Made by a program: the position numbers and the translations under genes. This document shows, in pieces, positions 35,885 through 44,977 of a stretch of 64,000 bases of DNA; the stretch's first letter is position 1; each line of letters starts with the position of its first letter. The DNA is taken from the NCBI GenBank assembly GCA_965229645.1, contig OZ245893.1, positions 868,001 to 932,000 on the forward strand, given 5' to 3'. Below the pieces are notes generated by a model, which saw only the letters and a list, made by a program, of their open reading frames with translations, did no database searches and had not been told where the DNA came from. This stretch comes from CAXQZM01 sp965229645 (GTDB lineage Bacteria > Pseudomonadota > Alphaproteobacteria > UBA7985).

Positions 35885-36966
35885 AGGACTCGCCCTTCCT
35901 CAAGATACGATAGCGCCATGATGAGGTAGGCGGTGCCCCAAATCAACTCGGCGTCGATGGCATAGTCGCGAGGCTTGTTAAAGCACCCATCGACCAACCG
36001 GCCCGTCGGGCGCATATGGGCCCGCAGCCCGTCGATCAAAGGGTCAAGGTGCTGGGTAAAGGGGGCGGTTTCGGCGCCTGGATGCTGCACCGCCATGCGC
36101 GCCATTTGCTCGATCACAATGGCAGAGGCGGAGGTATCAACGGGTCCCGCAGGATCGTCGAAATCCCAGGGCGGCGGGCCGTACTGGCAACGATCCATCC
36201 AATACGCCAAGGTGCGTTCCGCCGTTTGCGCGTACCGACGTTCGCCAAAATCGGTCCAGCCGCGCAAAAACCCCGCAATGGCCCAAGCCTGCCCACGGCT
36301 CCAACAACTCTTGTCGTGCAGGCCCAGCAGCGTGAACTCGCGCAAGACGCGATCTTCGGTTTCGTGGTATTCGATGAATTCTACGGTCGATCCGTCGTCG
36401 CGCAAAAAATCCCGAATGGTAAGGTCGAGCATGGCCTTGGCCCCGTCGCGAAACACAGGATCGCCCGTTTCTGGCCAGGCCCAAAAATCCAACCGCAAAT
36501 TGGGATGCACATTATCGACCGCCACAATCCGGCGCGAGGCGAGCGTTGTCGAGCGGACCTGCACCTCGCGGCCAATGGGCATGGCACCGTTTTGGGGAAT
36601 CGCCATGGCCCGCATACTATAGGCCGCCGCCAGCGCGAGCGTCCGATAGGCGGGTTCTTGGGTTTGCGCATAAAGCCGCGCGGCGGAATAGTAGAAGCGA
36701 TGGCCGCGAAATTGATCGTCCTTTTCCAGTTGGGGGCGCAACATCTCGGTCCGCTCGCGCGCTTCGTCGATCAGGTCGGCGCGATCCTCCAGCACCCCCT
36801 TGATGCGCAGGCACTCGCTATAGTGGCCGCCGCACCAATCACCATCGTCAAGGGTTTCCCACGCGCCCGTAATTGGATCGGCCTGGTAGGGCCAGGCCGA
36901 TCCGATAGCGGCGCGGGTCTGGCCGATGCGATCAAGAAGCGCGCCAAGGAGGTCCGAATGCCGCAT
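35878..36966 (-). CDS. glycoside hydrolase family 88 protein (unsaturated glucuronyl hydrolase-like)
   Basis: This 362-residue alpha/alpha-toroid-type protein carries the GH88 blocks DDGDWCGGHY (N-terminal), VDNVHPNLRLDFWAW, CWSRGQAWAIAGF and PVDTSASAI. Enzymes of this family remove the 4,5-unsaturated uronic acid from oligosaccharides made by polysaccharide lyases, by hydration of the double bond. No signal peptide is visible, so it should act in the cytoplasm on imported oligosaccharides. Encoded between the TRAP binding protein and permease genes, it suggests that this transporter brings in lyase products. Confidence 0.88.
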   Translation of the reverse strand: MRHSDLLGALLDRIGQTRAAIGSAWPYQADPITGAWETLDDGDWCGGHYSECLRIKGVLEDRADLIDEARERTEMLRPQLEKDDQFRGHRFYYSAARLYAQTQEPAYRTLALAAAYSMRAMAIPQNGAMPIGREVQVRSTTLASRRIVAVDNVHPNLRLDFWAWPETGDPVFRDGAKAMLDLTIRDFLRDDGSTVEFIEYHETEDRVLREFTLLGLHDKSCWSRGQAWAIAGFLRGWTDFGERRYAQTAERTLAYWMDRCQYGPPPWDFDDPAGPVDTSASAIVIEQMARMAVQHPGAETAPFTQHLDPLIDGLRAHMRPTGRLVDGCFNKPRDYAIDAELIWGTAYLIMALSYLEEGRVLC

Positions 36967-36994
36967 GCGACCCTAAATTTTGAGAAGAAATCGC

Positions 36995-37028
36995 GCATGG
37001 GCCGCCCGCTTTGGTGGGCGGCCCATGC
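36995..37028 (-). promoter_or_regulatory. strong intra-operon hairpin between dctP-type and GH88 genes
   Basis: This is a perfect 13-base-pair stem: 36995-37007 (GCATGGGCCGCCC) pairs with 37016-37028, around an 8-base loop. On the minus-strand transcript it lies after the binding-protein stop and before the GH88 start. It could protect the upstream mRNA or partly stop transcription, so that more binding protein than permease is made. Confidence 0.7.
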
Positions 37029-37052
37029 TAGGGAAGGCTACTCGTAGGAAAG

Positions 37053-38072
37053 CTATTCGTACTTTGCCACCAAGGCCCGTGCATCCTCGACCATCTGCGC
37101 GGCGGGCCATCCTTGCTCCGTCATATCGGCGATCCAGGCGTCGATGATCGGCTGGGTCATCGCCTTCATCTGCTCTACATCCGCATCGGCAAGGGTATGG
37201 ATGGCGTTCCCCGTCGCCCGCGTCACCTCCAGACCTGGCGCGTCGCCCGTATCCATGGCACGGCCCGCCCAAGCGGCGGTCTCGAGACCCGAATTGGCGT
37301 CGATCACGGCCTTGAGGTCATCGGGCAACGCCTCGTAGGCAGAATGGTTCATAGCCCAGATAAAGACGGTGTTGTAGAGCGCGCGATCCCCGCCCACGAT
37401 TGTATGCGCATTCGCCAACTCGTGAATTTTCAGCGGCGGCACGATCTCAAAGGGGATAACCCCCCCATCGACAACGCCTTTGGACAAAGCTTCGGGCAAC
37501 TGCGGCACGGGCATCCCCACGGGGGTCGCGCCGAGGTTTTCGAGGATCTGCGAGGCGATCCGCGTCGGCGCCCGCAATTTCAGGCCCTCAAAATCGTCCA
37601 CGGAATCGATATCGGCGTCCTTGGTATGGATCGCCCCTGGGCCATGGACATGGACGGCCAGTATTTTCACGTCGGCGAATTCCTCTTCCAGATACTTCTC
37701 GTAGAATTCAAAGACGGCTCGTGAGGTGGCTTCGGCATTGGTCGAGCCGATGAACGGCAACTCAAACACCTCGGTGCCTGGGAACCTGCCTGGGGTATAG
37801 CCAGGAATGGCCCAACCGCCGTCGATCACCTGGTCGCGAATCTGGTCGAACAAGGCGCCAGGCGTGCCGCCCAGTTGCATGGCGGGGTAGAGCTGCACCT
37901 CGATCCGCCCATCGCTGTCCTCATGGATTTTCTCGACCCACGGTTCCATGAAAAAGCGGGGAACCGACCCCTTTGGGGACAAAAAGTGTTGGAAGCGCAA
38001 GGTAACCTCCTGCGCGAAAGCCGCTGGCGTGACGAGGATGGCCATGGCCATCAGCACTGATCTTAACTTCAT
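37053..38072 (-). CDS. TRAP transporter, periplasmic substrate-binding protein (DctP family)
   Basis: This 339-residue exported protein has a signal peptide in residues 1-20 (ending TPAAFAQ). DctP-type features are the QLGGTPGALFDQIRDQVIDG region and the ligand-contacting Arg in GLKLRAPTR, followed by GATPVGMPVPQLPEAL. GGGAG lies at a good distance before ATG 38072; the frame extends further upstream but without a ribosome site. It is the first gene of the TRAP/GH88 unit and delivers the ligand to the permease pair. About 295 bases of spacer separate it from the divergent DUF3179 gene. Confidence 0.94.
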   Translation of the reverse strand: MKLRSVLMAMAILVTPAAFAQEVTLRFQHFLSPKGSVPRFFMEPWVEKIHEDSDGRIEVQLYPAMQLGGTPGALFDQIRDQVIDGGWAIPGYTPGRFPGTEVFELPFIGSTNAEATSRAVFEFYEKYLEEEFADVKILAVHVHGPGAIHTKDADIDSVDDFEGLKLRAPTRIASQILENLGATPVGMPVPQLPEALSKGVVDGGVIPFEIVPPLKIHELANAHTIVGGDRALYNTVFIWAMNHSAYEALPDDLKAVIDANSGLETAAWAGRAMDTGDAPGLEVTRATGNAIHTLADADVEQMKAMTQPIIDAWIADMTEQGWPAAQMVEDARALVAKYE

Positions 38073-38367
38073 CGTGTTTCTCCCTTGAAGTGTCTTATGA
38101 TCGAAGCCGTCCCATCCTGGCGAAAGCTCGCAAGATCGGGCAACTTCTAGGGGAAAACTAACACTGTTCCTTCGGGCGTGTAAAGCAACTTCATACCCAT
38201 CGCAGCTTAGGGTAGATGCAAGCCTTCCCTCCTTCCCCTCCAAACTTGGAAGATCGCGAGGAACAGATACCGGACGGTAGCTTGAACTCCACGCCCGTGC
38301 GACGGACGCCAAGCCCCTCGTGACAACGTGATTTGATTGTGAGGCGCCCGCCCTAGAGAGACCCGTC

Positions 38368-39360
38368 ATGCGCTGGTTCTCCCTTGTCCTGCTCCTGTTC
38401 CCTCAAGCCTCGCTTGCGCAAAGCTCCTCAGCCGACCGGATCGTGCGGTTCATTGAGAACAATTTTCGCGCCGATGTTGCGATCCACTCGGTGCCCTATG
38501 AGGAGATCTTAGCGGGCGGCCCGCCCAAAGACGGGATTCGTTCTATCGACGCGCCAACCTTCGTTTCCGTCGAAGAAGCAGCGCAGTATTTGGGCGCGCA
38601 GGAACCCGTGATCGGTCTGACGCTCGAGGGCGAAACCAAAGCCTATCCCTTGCGCCTGCTGACCCGCAGTGAAATCGCCAACGATACCCTCGGCGGCGTG
38701 CCCGTGGCCGTCACCTACTGCCCGCTCTGCAACACGGCGATTGTTTTTGACCGCAGGGTCGAGGGCGAGGTCACGGAGTTCGGCGTATCGGGACTGCTCC
38801 GAAATTCGGACATGATCATGTACGACCGCGCTTCCGAAAACTTGTGGCAGCAGTTCACGGGCCGACCCATCGTCGGGGCGCTCTCGGCGACGCCAACCCA
38901 ACTGCGCCGCTACGCCGCCCGCCTAGAATCGTTTGAAAATTTCGCCGCTCGCGCGCCCGAGGCCTTGGTGATGTCGGGCGGCGAGTTCTCAAGGTTTTCC
39001 CTCGCCAACTCGGGTCGCAACCCCTACCTGGGCTACGACACTTCCGCCCGCCCGTTCCTCTACTGGGGCAGCTTGCCCGAGGGGATCGAGCCTTTGGCCC
39101 GCGTGGTGGCCATCGACGGGCATGACCGCGCCTACGCGCTCGCCCTCTTGCGCGCCCAGGGGCAAATCCAAACTGGAGATTTGCAACTGACCTGGCAGGC
39201 AGGACAGAACTCGGCTGTCGATCATGCAGAGATCGCCCAGGGGCGCGACGTCGGCAATGTACTGGTCCAACGCGACGGCGAGGATGTCCCCTACGAGGTC
39301 ACCTTCGCCTTCGCCTACCACGCCTTCGCGCCCGACAACCCCATCGTGATCGACTTTTGA
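38368..39360 (+). CDS. DUF3179-domain exported protein
   Basis: This 330-residue protein has a signal peptide (residues 1-18, ending ASLAQ) and the hallmark VTYCPLCNTAIVFDR with a CxxC pair, typical of DUF3179 proteins. The function of this family is not established; the Cys pair suggests metal binding or a redox role. It is divergent from the TRAP operon across about 295 bases in which I see no repeat or clear operator. It stands alone. Confidence 0.88.
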   Translation: MRWFSLVLLLFPQASLAQSSSADRIVRFIENNFRADVAIHSVPYEEILAGGPPKDGIRSIDAPTFVSVEEAAQYLGAQEPVIGLTLEGETKAYPLRLLTRSEIANDTLGGVPVAVTYCPLCNTAIVFDRRVEGEVTEFGVSGLLRNSDMIMYDRASENLWQQFTGRPIVGALSATPTQLRRYAARLESFENFAARAPEALVMSGGEFSRFSLANSGRNPYLGYDTSARPFLYWGSLPEGIEPLARVVAIDGHDRAYALALLRAQGQIQTGDLQLTWQAGQNSAVDHAEIAQGRDVGNVLVQRDGEDVPYEVTFAFAYHAFAPDNPIVIDF

Positions 39361-39464
39361 TTTAGGGTCCCCGTGGGTCCAACTCCCTGAAATCGCTGCG
39401 GCGAATGGAAAAACACCGCTCAAGACCCCTTAAGTTGGGTTGGCGTTGATTCGAAAATCTCGCC

Positions 39465-40250
39465 TCAGCGACCTTGAAACTGCGGCGGTGCCTTGGCGAA
39501 GAACCCTGCAACCCCCGCCGCAAAATCGGCGCTACGGCCCGCGATTTGTTGCGCCTGGGCTTCGACCTCCAGCTGCTCAGGCAAGCTGCGTTGAAAACTG
39601 GTCGCAAAGGCCTGCTTGGTCAAACCAAAAGCCAAGGTCGGCCCGGCTGCCAGACGCTTGGCGAGGGCAAACGTTTCGTCCTGCAAAGTGCCCTCGGCGA
39701 CCGCGCGGTTGATGAGGCCCCACTCGAGCGCCGTCGCGCCGCTAATTTCATCGCCCAAAAGCGCGAGTTCCAAAGCGCGGGTGCTACCGATCCGACGCGG
39801 CAAGGACCAGGTCGAGCCCGCATCGGGCATGAGGCCGATTTTGACGAACCCGAGATTGAACCGCGTGCTGGTCTCCGCCAAGATCAAATCGCCTGCAAGA
39901 GCAAGACCCGTTCCCGCGCCCGCGCAAACGCCGTTCACGGCTGTGATGACGGGCAACGGCAGGTCGTGCAAACCCGTAATGACAGGATGGTAGTAGGCGT
40001 CGAGCGTTTGCTTCAAGTCGGGCGGCGTCCCGCCCATGGCGGCTGCGTCGGTCAAGTCCGCGCCCGAGCAGAACCCCCGCCCCGCCCCCGAGATCACCAA
40101 GCAGCGCACCCCCTGGCCTGGCAAGCCCTCGATCACCTGCCGCATTTCGGCCAGCAAGGTGCGGGACAGCGCATTGAGTTTGGCGGGCACATTCAGTTGC
40201 AAACGGCCAACGCCCTCATCAACGTCAAATAGAATGGTGTCAAAAGTCAT
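39465..40250 (-). CDS. enoyl-CoA hydratase/isomerase family protein
   Basis: This 261-residue crotonase-fold protein has an oxyanion-hole segment in RGFCSGADL and the second in NGVCAGAGTGLALAGD. It is closest in texture to PaaG-type isomerases and general enoyl-CoA hydratases. The catalytic-acid region (GLMPDAGSTW) has Asp where classical hydratases have Glu, as in PaaG-type enzymes. ATG at 40250 has GAGGCAGGG just upstream. Before element D was inserted, priA would have ended 8 bases before this ATG, so the two were probably one operon. Confidence 0.88.
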   Translation of the reverse strand: MTFDTILFDVDEGVGRLQLNVPAKLNALSRTLLAEMRQVIEGLPGQGVRCLVISGAGRGFCSGADLTDAAAMGGTPPDLKQTLDAYYHPVITGLHDLPLPVITAVNGVCAGAGTGLALAGDLILAETSTRFNLGFVKIGLMPDAGSTWSLPRRIGSTRALELALLGDEISGATALEWGLINRAVAEGTLQDETFALAKRLAAGPTLAFGLTKQAFATSFQRSLPEQLEVEAQAQQIAGRSADFAAGVAGFFAKAPPQFQGR

Positions 40251-40261
40251 GCCCTGCCTCA

Positions 40262-40508
40262 TATCAACGGCCAAAAAAGTTGACACTTTTTTTTGCCGTT
40301 TTGTGTCTCACGGCAGAAACGCTTCGCGTTTCGGCTTTTTGGATTGCGGTCTCTACTTGCTCGCTACGCTCGCTCAGCCCGACCGCAGGACGGGGCCTCC
40401 GCTTATACCCCGAGGCGCTTTCTTAGCTCATCTCGGGGCCGCTGCGGGGGCCGCAGTCGCGGCCCTTATACCAGCGAACACAAGAGTGATTCTCAGTCGC
40501 CGCTGGTA
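40262..40508 (-). mobile_element. MITE-like structured element, copy D (with 52-base internal insertion)
   Basis: Minus orientation, 247 bases, with TCA on both sides (TGA on the minus strand; the right copy is the priA stop codon). The extra sequence (about 40346-40398) forms its own hairpin: GCGGTC pairs with GACCGC around a core containing GCTCGCTACGCTCGCTC. The ends and other hairpins are kept. It fills the whole spacer between priA and the enoyl-CoA hydratase gene. Confidence 0.87.
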
Positions 40509-42680
40509 TCAAGTAAAGCTCAAAGGATCAATATCGATACTCACCCGTGTTTTCGAAGGGAATTTGAAATCCTGCAACCAGGCCGCGATGAAGGACTGCG
40601 GGCGTTTGCCCTTCGGCACCCGAACGACAAAGCGTTGGCGGTGCCAACCCCGAACTAGGGGAAGCCGCGCGGGCGCTGGACCCCAAAGGTCAACCCCTTG
40701 CGCTTGAGGGGCGATTTTGTGGAGATCATGCACCACCCCCTGCAACCGTTCGGGGTTCTCATCGGCGACCATAAGGGCGGCGAGCCGCGCAAACGGCGGC
40801 ATGGAAAAGGCTTGGCGTCGCTGCAATTCCATGCTGTAGAACCCTGCACGATCATGGGCGACCAGGGCCTGCATCAGGCTGCTGTCAGGCGCGCGCGTTT
40901 GGACCAGGGCCCTGCCTGGCACTCGTCCCCGGCCCGCGCGCCCAATTACCTGATGCAACAGCTGAAATGTGCGCTCACCTGCGCGCAAGTCCTCGTTGCA
41001 AAGCCCGAGATCGGCATCGACGACCCCGACCAGGGTCAATTCAGGGAAGTCCAAACCTTTGGCCAAGACCTGTGTGCCGATCAGCAAGTTGAAACTGCCG
41101 TCGGCCACGGCCGCGAAGGCCGCGCGTGTTTCCGCAGGGGTGCGCAGTGTGTCGGACGAAAAGACCCCGATGCGCGCGTCGGCGAAGGTCCTTACCGCCT
41201 CCTCCATCAATCGTTCGATGCCTGGACCGCAGGGAACCAAGCTGTCGGGCGCATCGCAGGCGGGACAGACGGAGGGCTTAGGCGCGGGTGTGCCGCACAG
41301 ATGACACTGCAAGGTGCCCAAGAACCGATGCTCGACCAACCAAGCGCTGCACTGATGGCACTCCACCCGTCGGCCGCAATTGGCGCAGAGGCTCAAAGGC
41401 GCGTAGCCGCGACGGTTCAGGAACAGCATGGCCTGCTGACCTTGATGCAAGGTATCTTGTACCTGGGCGATCAGGGTGGGGGCGAGCCAGCGGCCTCGTT
41501 CGGGGCGGTCCCGCCGCAGGTCAAGGAGGGCGATTTCAGGCGGCGGCGCGAGATTATGGCGCTGGCGCAAAACCAACCGATGCACCTGACCCGTCCGCGC
41601 CCGGTGCTCGGTTTCCAGGCTCGGCGTCGCGCTGCCCATCACAAAGACCGCCTGGGACAGCTGGGCGCGATGTTCGGCCATATCGCGCGCATGGTAAGCG
41701 CCCATGTCGGTTTGCTTCAAGGCTTGCTCGTGTTCCTCATCGACGATCACAAGACCCAAATTGGTAAAGTTTGCATGCAGAGCAGATCGCGCGCCCAAGA
41801 TGACGCACGGCTCGCCGGCCGCCGCAATCCGCCATGTACGCGCCTTGGCGCCTGCTCCCGCTTCCGAATGCCAAATCAGCGGTTCCGCGCCAAAATGCGT
41901 GACAAAGCGGTCGCGCAACTGGTTGGTCAGCGCGATTTCAGGAACCAGCCACAGAACCTGCCTGCCCAAATCAAGGGCGCGCGCTATGGCCGCGAAATAG
42001 ACGTGCGTTTTGCCAGAACTCGTAACCCCGTCCAGCAGGAAACGCGCCGCCGCGCGCGTGGTGAGCGCAGTAGCGATGGCCTCGGCGGCCTCGGCTTGCT
42101 CGCCGCTTAGAGTCGTTGGTGCGGCGCGGTAGCGCGGTGGCCTCACTTCTGGGATCGCGCGTTCTTTTACGACCGCCCCCTTTTTTACGAGCGCGGTTAG
42201 GATCGCGGGGCTCGCCTGGGTGGCGTCGAGCAGGTTGCGCCGCTCCCATTCCTCGGTGCCCATGCGATCCACCAGGCGCTGTTGGCGAACGCTTAACCGC
42301 AGGTCGGCAGGGGCCTGGACGCGGAACAGGCGGGTATCGGTCGCCTTGGGGAACAGCGCATGACGCGGGGGCATGGCTAGGCGCAGCGCCGCACCCAAGG
42401 TCATCATGGTTTCGGCGGCCAGACGCGCGATCAGCGCCCTTTGCGCCGCCGCCATAGGGGGGACGTCCAAAACGCCCAACACGGCCCGCAGGCGCGCCAG
42501 GTCGAGTCCGTCCCCGACCTGTAAGTCCCAGACCACACCGACCAGCGCACTGGCCCCAAAGGGCACCTCCACCCAGGCGCCCAAGGACGGCGGCGACTCG
42601 AACTGGTAGGTAAAGGCCTGATCGAAAGGGCGCGGCAACAAAACTTGCGCGGTCGTCTTTTCCACGAAACCTGGGGGCAT
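40509..42680 (-). CDS. priA: primosomal replication protein N' (PriA helicase)
   Basis: The product reloads the replisome at stalled forks. The protein has 723 residues, with an N-terminal DNA-binding part, then GVTSSGKT (Walker A) and VDEEHEQ (DEEH box). Cysteine pairs for two zinc sites lie in LCANCGRRVECHQC and CHLCGTPAPKPSVCPAC. The C-terminal helicase motifs include TQVLAKGLDFPELTLVGVVD and IGRAGRG. The stop codon coincides with one copy of the TGA duplication at the end of element D. Confidence 0.96.
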   Translation of the reverse strand: MPPGFVEKTTAQVLLPRPFDQAFTYQFESPPSLGAWVEVPFGASALVGVVWDLQVGDGLDLARLRAVLGVLDVPPMAAAQRALIARLAAETMMTLGAALRLAMPPRHALFPKATDTRLFRVQAPADLRLSVRQQRLVDRMGTEEWERRNLLDATQASPAILTALVKKGAVVKERAIPEVRPPRYRAAPTTLSGEQAEAAEAIATALTTRAAARFLLDGVTSSGKTHVYFAAIARALDLGRQVLWLVPEIALTNQLRDRFVTHFGAEPLIWHSEAGAGAKARTWRIAAAGEPCVILGARSALHANFTNLGLVIVDEEHEQALKQTDMGAYHARDMAEHRAQLSQAVFVMGSATPSLETEHRARTGQVHRLVLRQRHNLAPPPEIALLDLRRDRPERGRWLAPTLIAQVQDTLHQGQQAMLFLNRRGYAPLSLCANCGRRVECHQCSAWLVEHRFLGTLQCHLCGTPAPKPSVCPACDAPDSLVPCGPGIERLMEEAVRTFADARIGVFSSDTLRTPAETRAAFAAVADGSFNLLIGTQVLAKGLDFPELTLVGVVDADLGLCNEDLRAGERTFQLLHQVIGRAGRGRVPGRALVQTRAPDSSLMQALVAHDRAGFYSMELQRRQAFSMPPFARLAALMVADENPERLQGVVHDLHKIAPQAQGVDLWGPAPARLPLVRGWHRQRFVVRVPKGKRPQSFIAAWLQDFKFPSKTRVSIDIDPLSFT

Positions 42681-42744
42681 CCCCCCTGACTTAAGCGCGG
42701 CGTAGGACTATAGCGAGGGGCAAAGCAAAATTAGGAGCTTGATC

Positions 42745-43401
42745 ATGAAGTTTTTTGTCGACACCGCCGACCTCGGGGAAATAGAACAGTTGGCCGATAC
42801 GGGCCTGATCGACGGCGTCACCACCAACCCCTCCCTGATCGCCAAGTCGGGCAAGAACATTCTGGATGTGACAAAACAGATCGCCGCGCTGGTTTCTGGC
42901 CCCGTTTCCGCCGAAGTCACCGCGACGGACTACGAAGCCATGGTCAAGGAAGGGCGCAAGTTGGGCGCCCTGGCAGACAATATCGCGATCAAGGTTCCCC
43001 TCACCGTGGCGGGGCTGAAGGCGTGCAGGACGTTTCGGCAAGACGGATTCTTGGTCAATGTAACTTTGTGTTTTTCTGCGACCCAGGCGCTCTTGGCTGC
43101 CAAAGCAGGGGCCTCGTTCATCTCCCCCTTTGTCGGACGCCTCGATGACTTAGCGGTCGATGGCATGTCCCTTATCGCGAAAATTGCCCAGATCTATGCG
43201 GCCTACCCCCACTTCAAGACCGAGATTCTGGTCGCCTCGGTCCGAACGCCCCAGCACGTAGAGAAGGCCGCCCTTCTCGGCGCGCATGTGGCAACCTTGC
43301 CGCCCAAGGTCATTTGGGACCTCTATGCGCACAAACTCACGGACCAAGGCCTCGAAGCCTTCTTGGCTGACTGGAAATCGACGGGCCAGTCGATTCTGTA
43401 G
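42745..43401 (+). CDS. transaldolase-like / fructose-6-phosphate aldolase family protein
   Basis: This 218-residue class I aldolase of the small transaldolase type has the N-terminal MKFFVDTADLGEIE and TTNPSL. The Schiff-base lysine Lys83 is in NIAIKVPLT. The length fits the short transaldolases and FSA-type aldolases, and sequence alone does not separate them. Role: transfer or cleavage of a dihydroxyacetone unit in the pentose-phosphate network. ATG at 42745 with AGGAG upstream is preferred to the earlier start two codons upstream. Its TAG stop is the flank of element E. Confidence 0.93.
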   Translation: MKFFVDTADLGEIEQLADTGLIDGVTTNPSLIAKSGKNILDVTKQIAALVSGPVSAEVTATDYEAMVKEGRKLGALADNIAIKVPLTVAGLKACRTFRQDGFLVNVTLCFSATQALLAAKAGASFISPFVGRLDDLAVDGMSLIAKIAQIYAAYPHFKTEILVASVRTPQHVEKAALLGAHVATLPPKVIWDLYAHKLTDQGLEAFLADWKSTGQSIL

Positions 43402-43596
43402 CATCAACGGCTCTAAAAATTGGCATTTTTAGGGCCGTTTTGTGTCTCACGGCAGAAACGCTTCGCGTTTCGCCTCCGACGGGGCCTCCGCTTATACCCC
43501 GAGGCGCTTTCGCGCTATTCTCGGGGCCGCTGCGGGGGCCGCAGTCGCGGCCCTTATACCAGCGAGCATAAGCGTCATTCTGGGTCGGCGCTGGTA
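43402..43596 (-). mobile_element. MITE-like structured element, copy E
   Basis: Minus orientation, 195 bases, with TAG before (the transaldolase stop codon) and TAA after. The terminal stem differs from other copies in sequence (core TAAAAAT/ATTTTTA) yet stays paired, which supports selection on, or origin as, a hairpin. It fills the convergent spacer to the gene at 43602. Confidence 0.86.
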
Positions 43597-43601
43597 TAAA
43601 C

Positions 43602-44048
43602 TCAGCGTGTCGCAGGGTCCCTATAGGGCACCTGAACGCGCCGCTGCAGGTCTAGACTGTCGCCCGCAGAGACCTGGATCGTCTGCTGCTGCACCGTATC
43701 GACAAAGTCCAAGTAGAGGCGTTCGGTCAAGGTGTCCTCGATGAAGTAGGCGCAATTGCTCTGGTTGTCGGTGTAGCGGTAGCAGACCAAACCTGGGCGA
43801 TCTGGCATCAGGACCAATCGCCCCTCCACCACCTGACCTTCCCAATTCCGGTAGGCGGTGGCCGCGACGCCGTCAACGAAGACCCCATGATACTCGGGCA
43901 CCGTATCGCCCTTGGTGCTGAAGAATAGGGTGGAATCGCTCACCAGGTCCGCGATCTCCTCGTGGCTCAAGCGTCGCAGGCCCGTTGATCCCTGCGCGGC
44001 AGCAAACCCAGAGAGGAGCAGGACCAAACTGAACCACAGGTGTCGCAT
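43602..44048 (-). CDS. exported protein of unknown function
   Basis: This gene encodes 148 residues with a signal peptide (residues 1-18, ending GFAAAQ). The mature part has a motif-like segment HGVFVDGVAATAYRNWEGQVVEG and a Cys pair (LVCYRY and NCAYF), possibly a disulfide. GGGGGAGGG precedes ATG 44048. I do not recognise a family. It is separated from serB by 32 bases on the same strand and could be read from the serine operon, but the content gives no metabolic link. Confidence 0.72.
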   Translation of the reverse strand: MRHLWFSLVLLLSGFAAAQGSTGLRRLSHEEIADLVSDSTLFFSTKGDTVPEYHGVFVDGVAATAYRNWEGQVVEGRLVLMPDRPGLVCYRYTDNQSNCAYFIEDTLTERLYLDFVDTVQQQTIQVSAGDSLDLQRRVQVPYRDPATR

Positions 44049-44080
44049 GCCCTCCCCCTTGCGGGGAAACGGCCCTGCGA

Positions 44081-44977
44081 TCAAGGGCGAATCAAGTCTT
44101 GATCCCTGTAACCCTGGAAATACAACAAGGTTGTCAGGTCGGTATGGTTGATGGCCGCCGCTGCTGCCGCCTGAACAACGGGCTTTCCGTAGTAGGCGAC
44201 GCCGAGCCCCGCCTCCGCAAGCATGGGCAAGTCGTTGGCGCCGTCGCCGACCGCCAGAATTTGCTGCTGATCCATGCCCAGCGCCTGCGCCTCCTCTTGC
44301 AACACCTCTGCCTTCATCGCCGCGTCGATCAGGGGCAACTTCAGCCCGCCCGACAGCGCGCCCTCGATCACAACAAATTCATTGGCGACGAAGCGATCCA
44401 GGCCGAGACGCGCAGCGACGGGGGCGGCCATGGCGGTAAAGCCCCCCGATACCATGACCAGCCGCGCGCGATGCGCCGCCATGGTGGCGCAGAGGGTTTG
44501 CGCCCCTGGCGACAGAACGGCAGCCCGCCCCAGGGCCTCGACCTGCGCCAGGGGTGTCCCCGCCACAAGTTGGACCCGGCGCATCAAGGCGTCGGCAAAA
44601 TCGATCCGCCCTTGCATGGCCTCGAGCGTGAGGGCCTCGACTTTGGCCGCGACCCCCGCCACGCGCGCAATTTCAACGATGGATTCGCTGGTGATCAGCG
44701 TCGAATCCATATCCGCAACCAGCAAAGATTTTCGGCGCTGATCGGTCGGAACCAAAGCCACATCGACCCAGGGCATGGCCTTGCGAATATCCCTAACAAG
44801 GGTCGGCAAGGCCGTGCCAACCTGAACCTTCATATAGAGGTCGAGGGCGTAAGCGGGGCTCAACCAGACCGACCCCGTTGGCTCAATCTCATGGGCCGCA
44901 AAGCACGCCCCCAAGCTGTCCTCAACCGCTGCCTCGGTCAAGTTTTTGCCAACGAGGCACAGCGCGTGGTCAATCAT
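44081..44977 (-). CDS. serB: phosphoserine phosphatase
   Basis: The product performs the last step of serine synthesis, phosphoserine to serine. This 298-residue HAD-family protein has the nucleophile motif DMDSTLI (Asp89, with the acid/base Asp91), VSGGFTAM (motif II) and GDGANDLPMLAEAG (motif IV). The N-terminal 85 residues form a small ACT-like region. Its start overlaps the serA stop by 4 bases (ATGA), so serA and serB are translationally coupled. Third gene of a complete serC-serA-serB operon. Confidence 0.95.
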   Translation of the reverse strand: MIDHALCLVGKNLTEAAVEDSLGACFAAHEIEPTGSVWLSPAYALDLYMKVQVGTALPTLVRDIRKAMPWVDVALVPTDQRRKSLLVADMDSTLITSESIVEIARVAGVAAKVEALTLEAMQGRIDFADALMRRVQLVAGTPLAQVEALGRAAVLSPGAQTLCATMAAHRARLVMVSGGFTAMAAPVAARLGLDRFVANEFVVIEGALSGGLKLPLIDAAMKAEVLQEEAQALGMDQQQILAVGDGANDLPMLAEAGLGVAYYGKPVVQAAAAAAINHTDLTTLLYFQGYRDQDLIRP

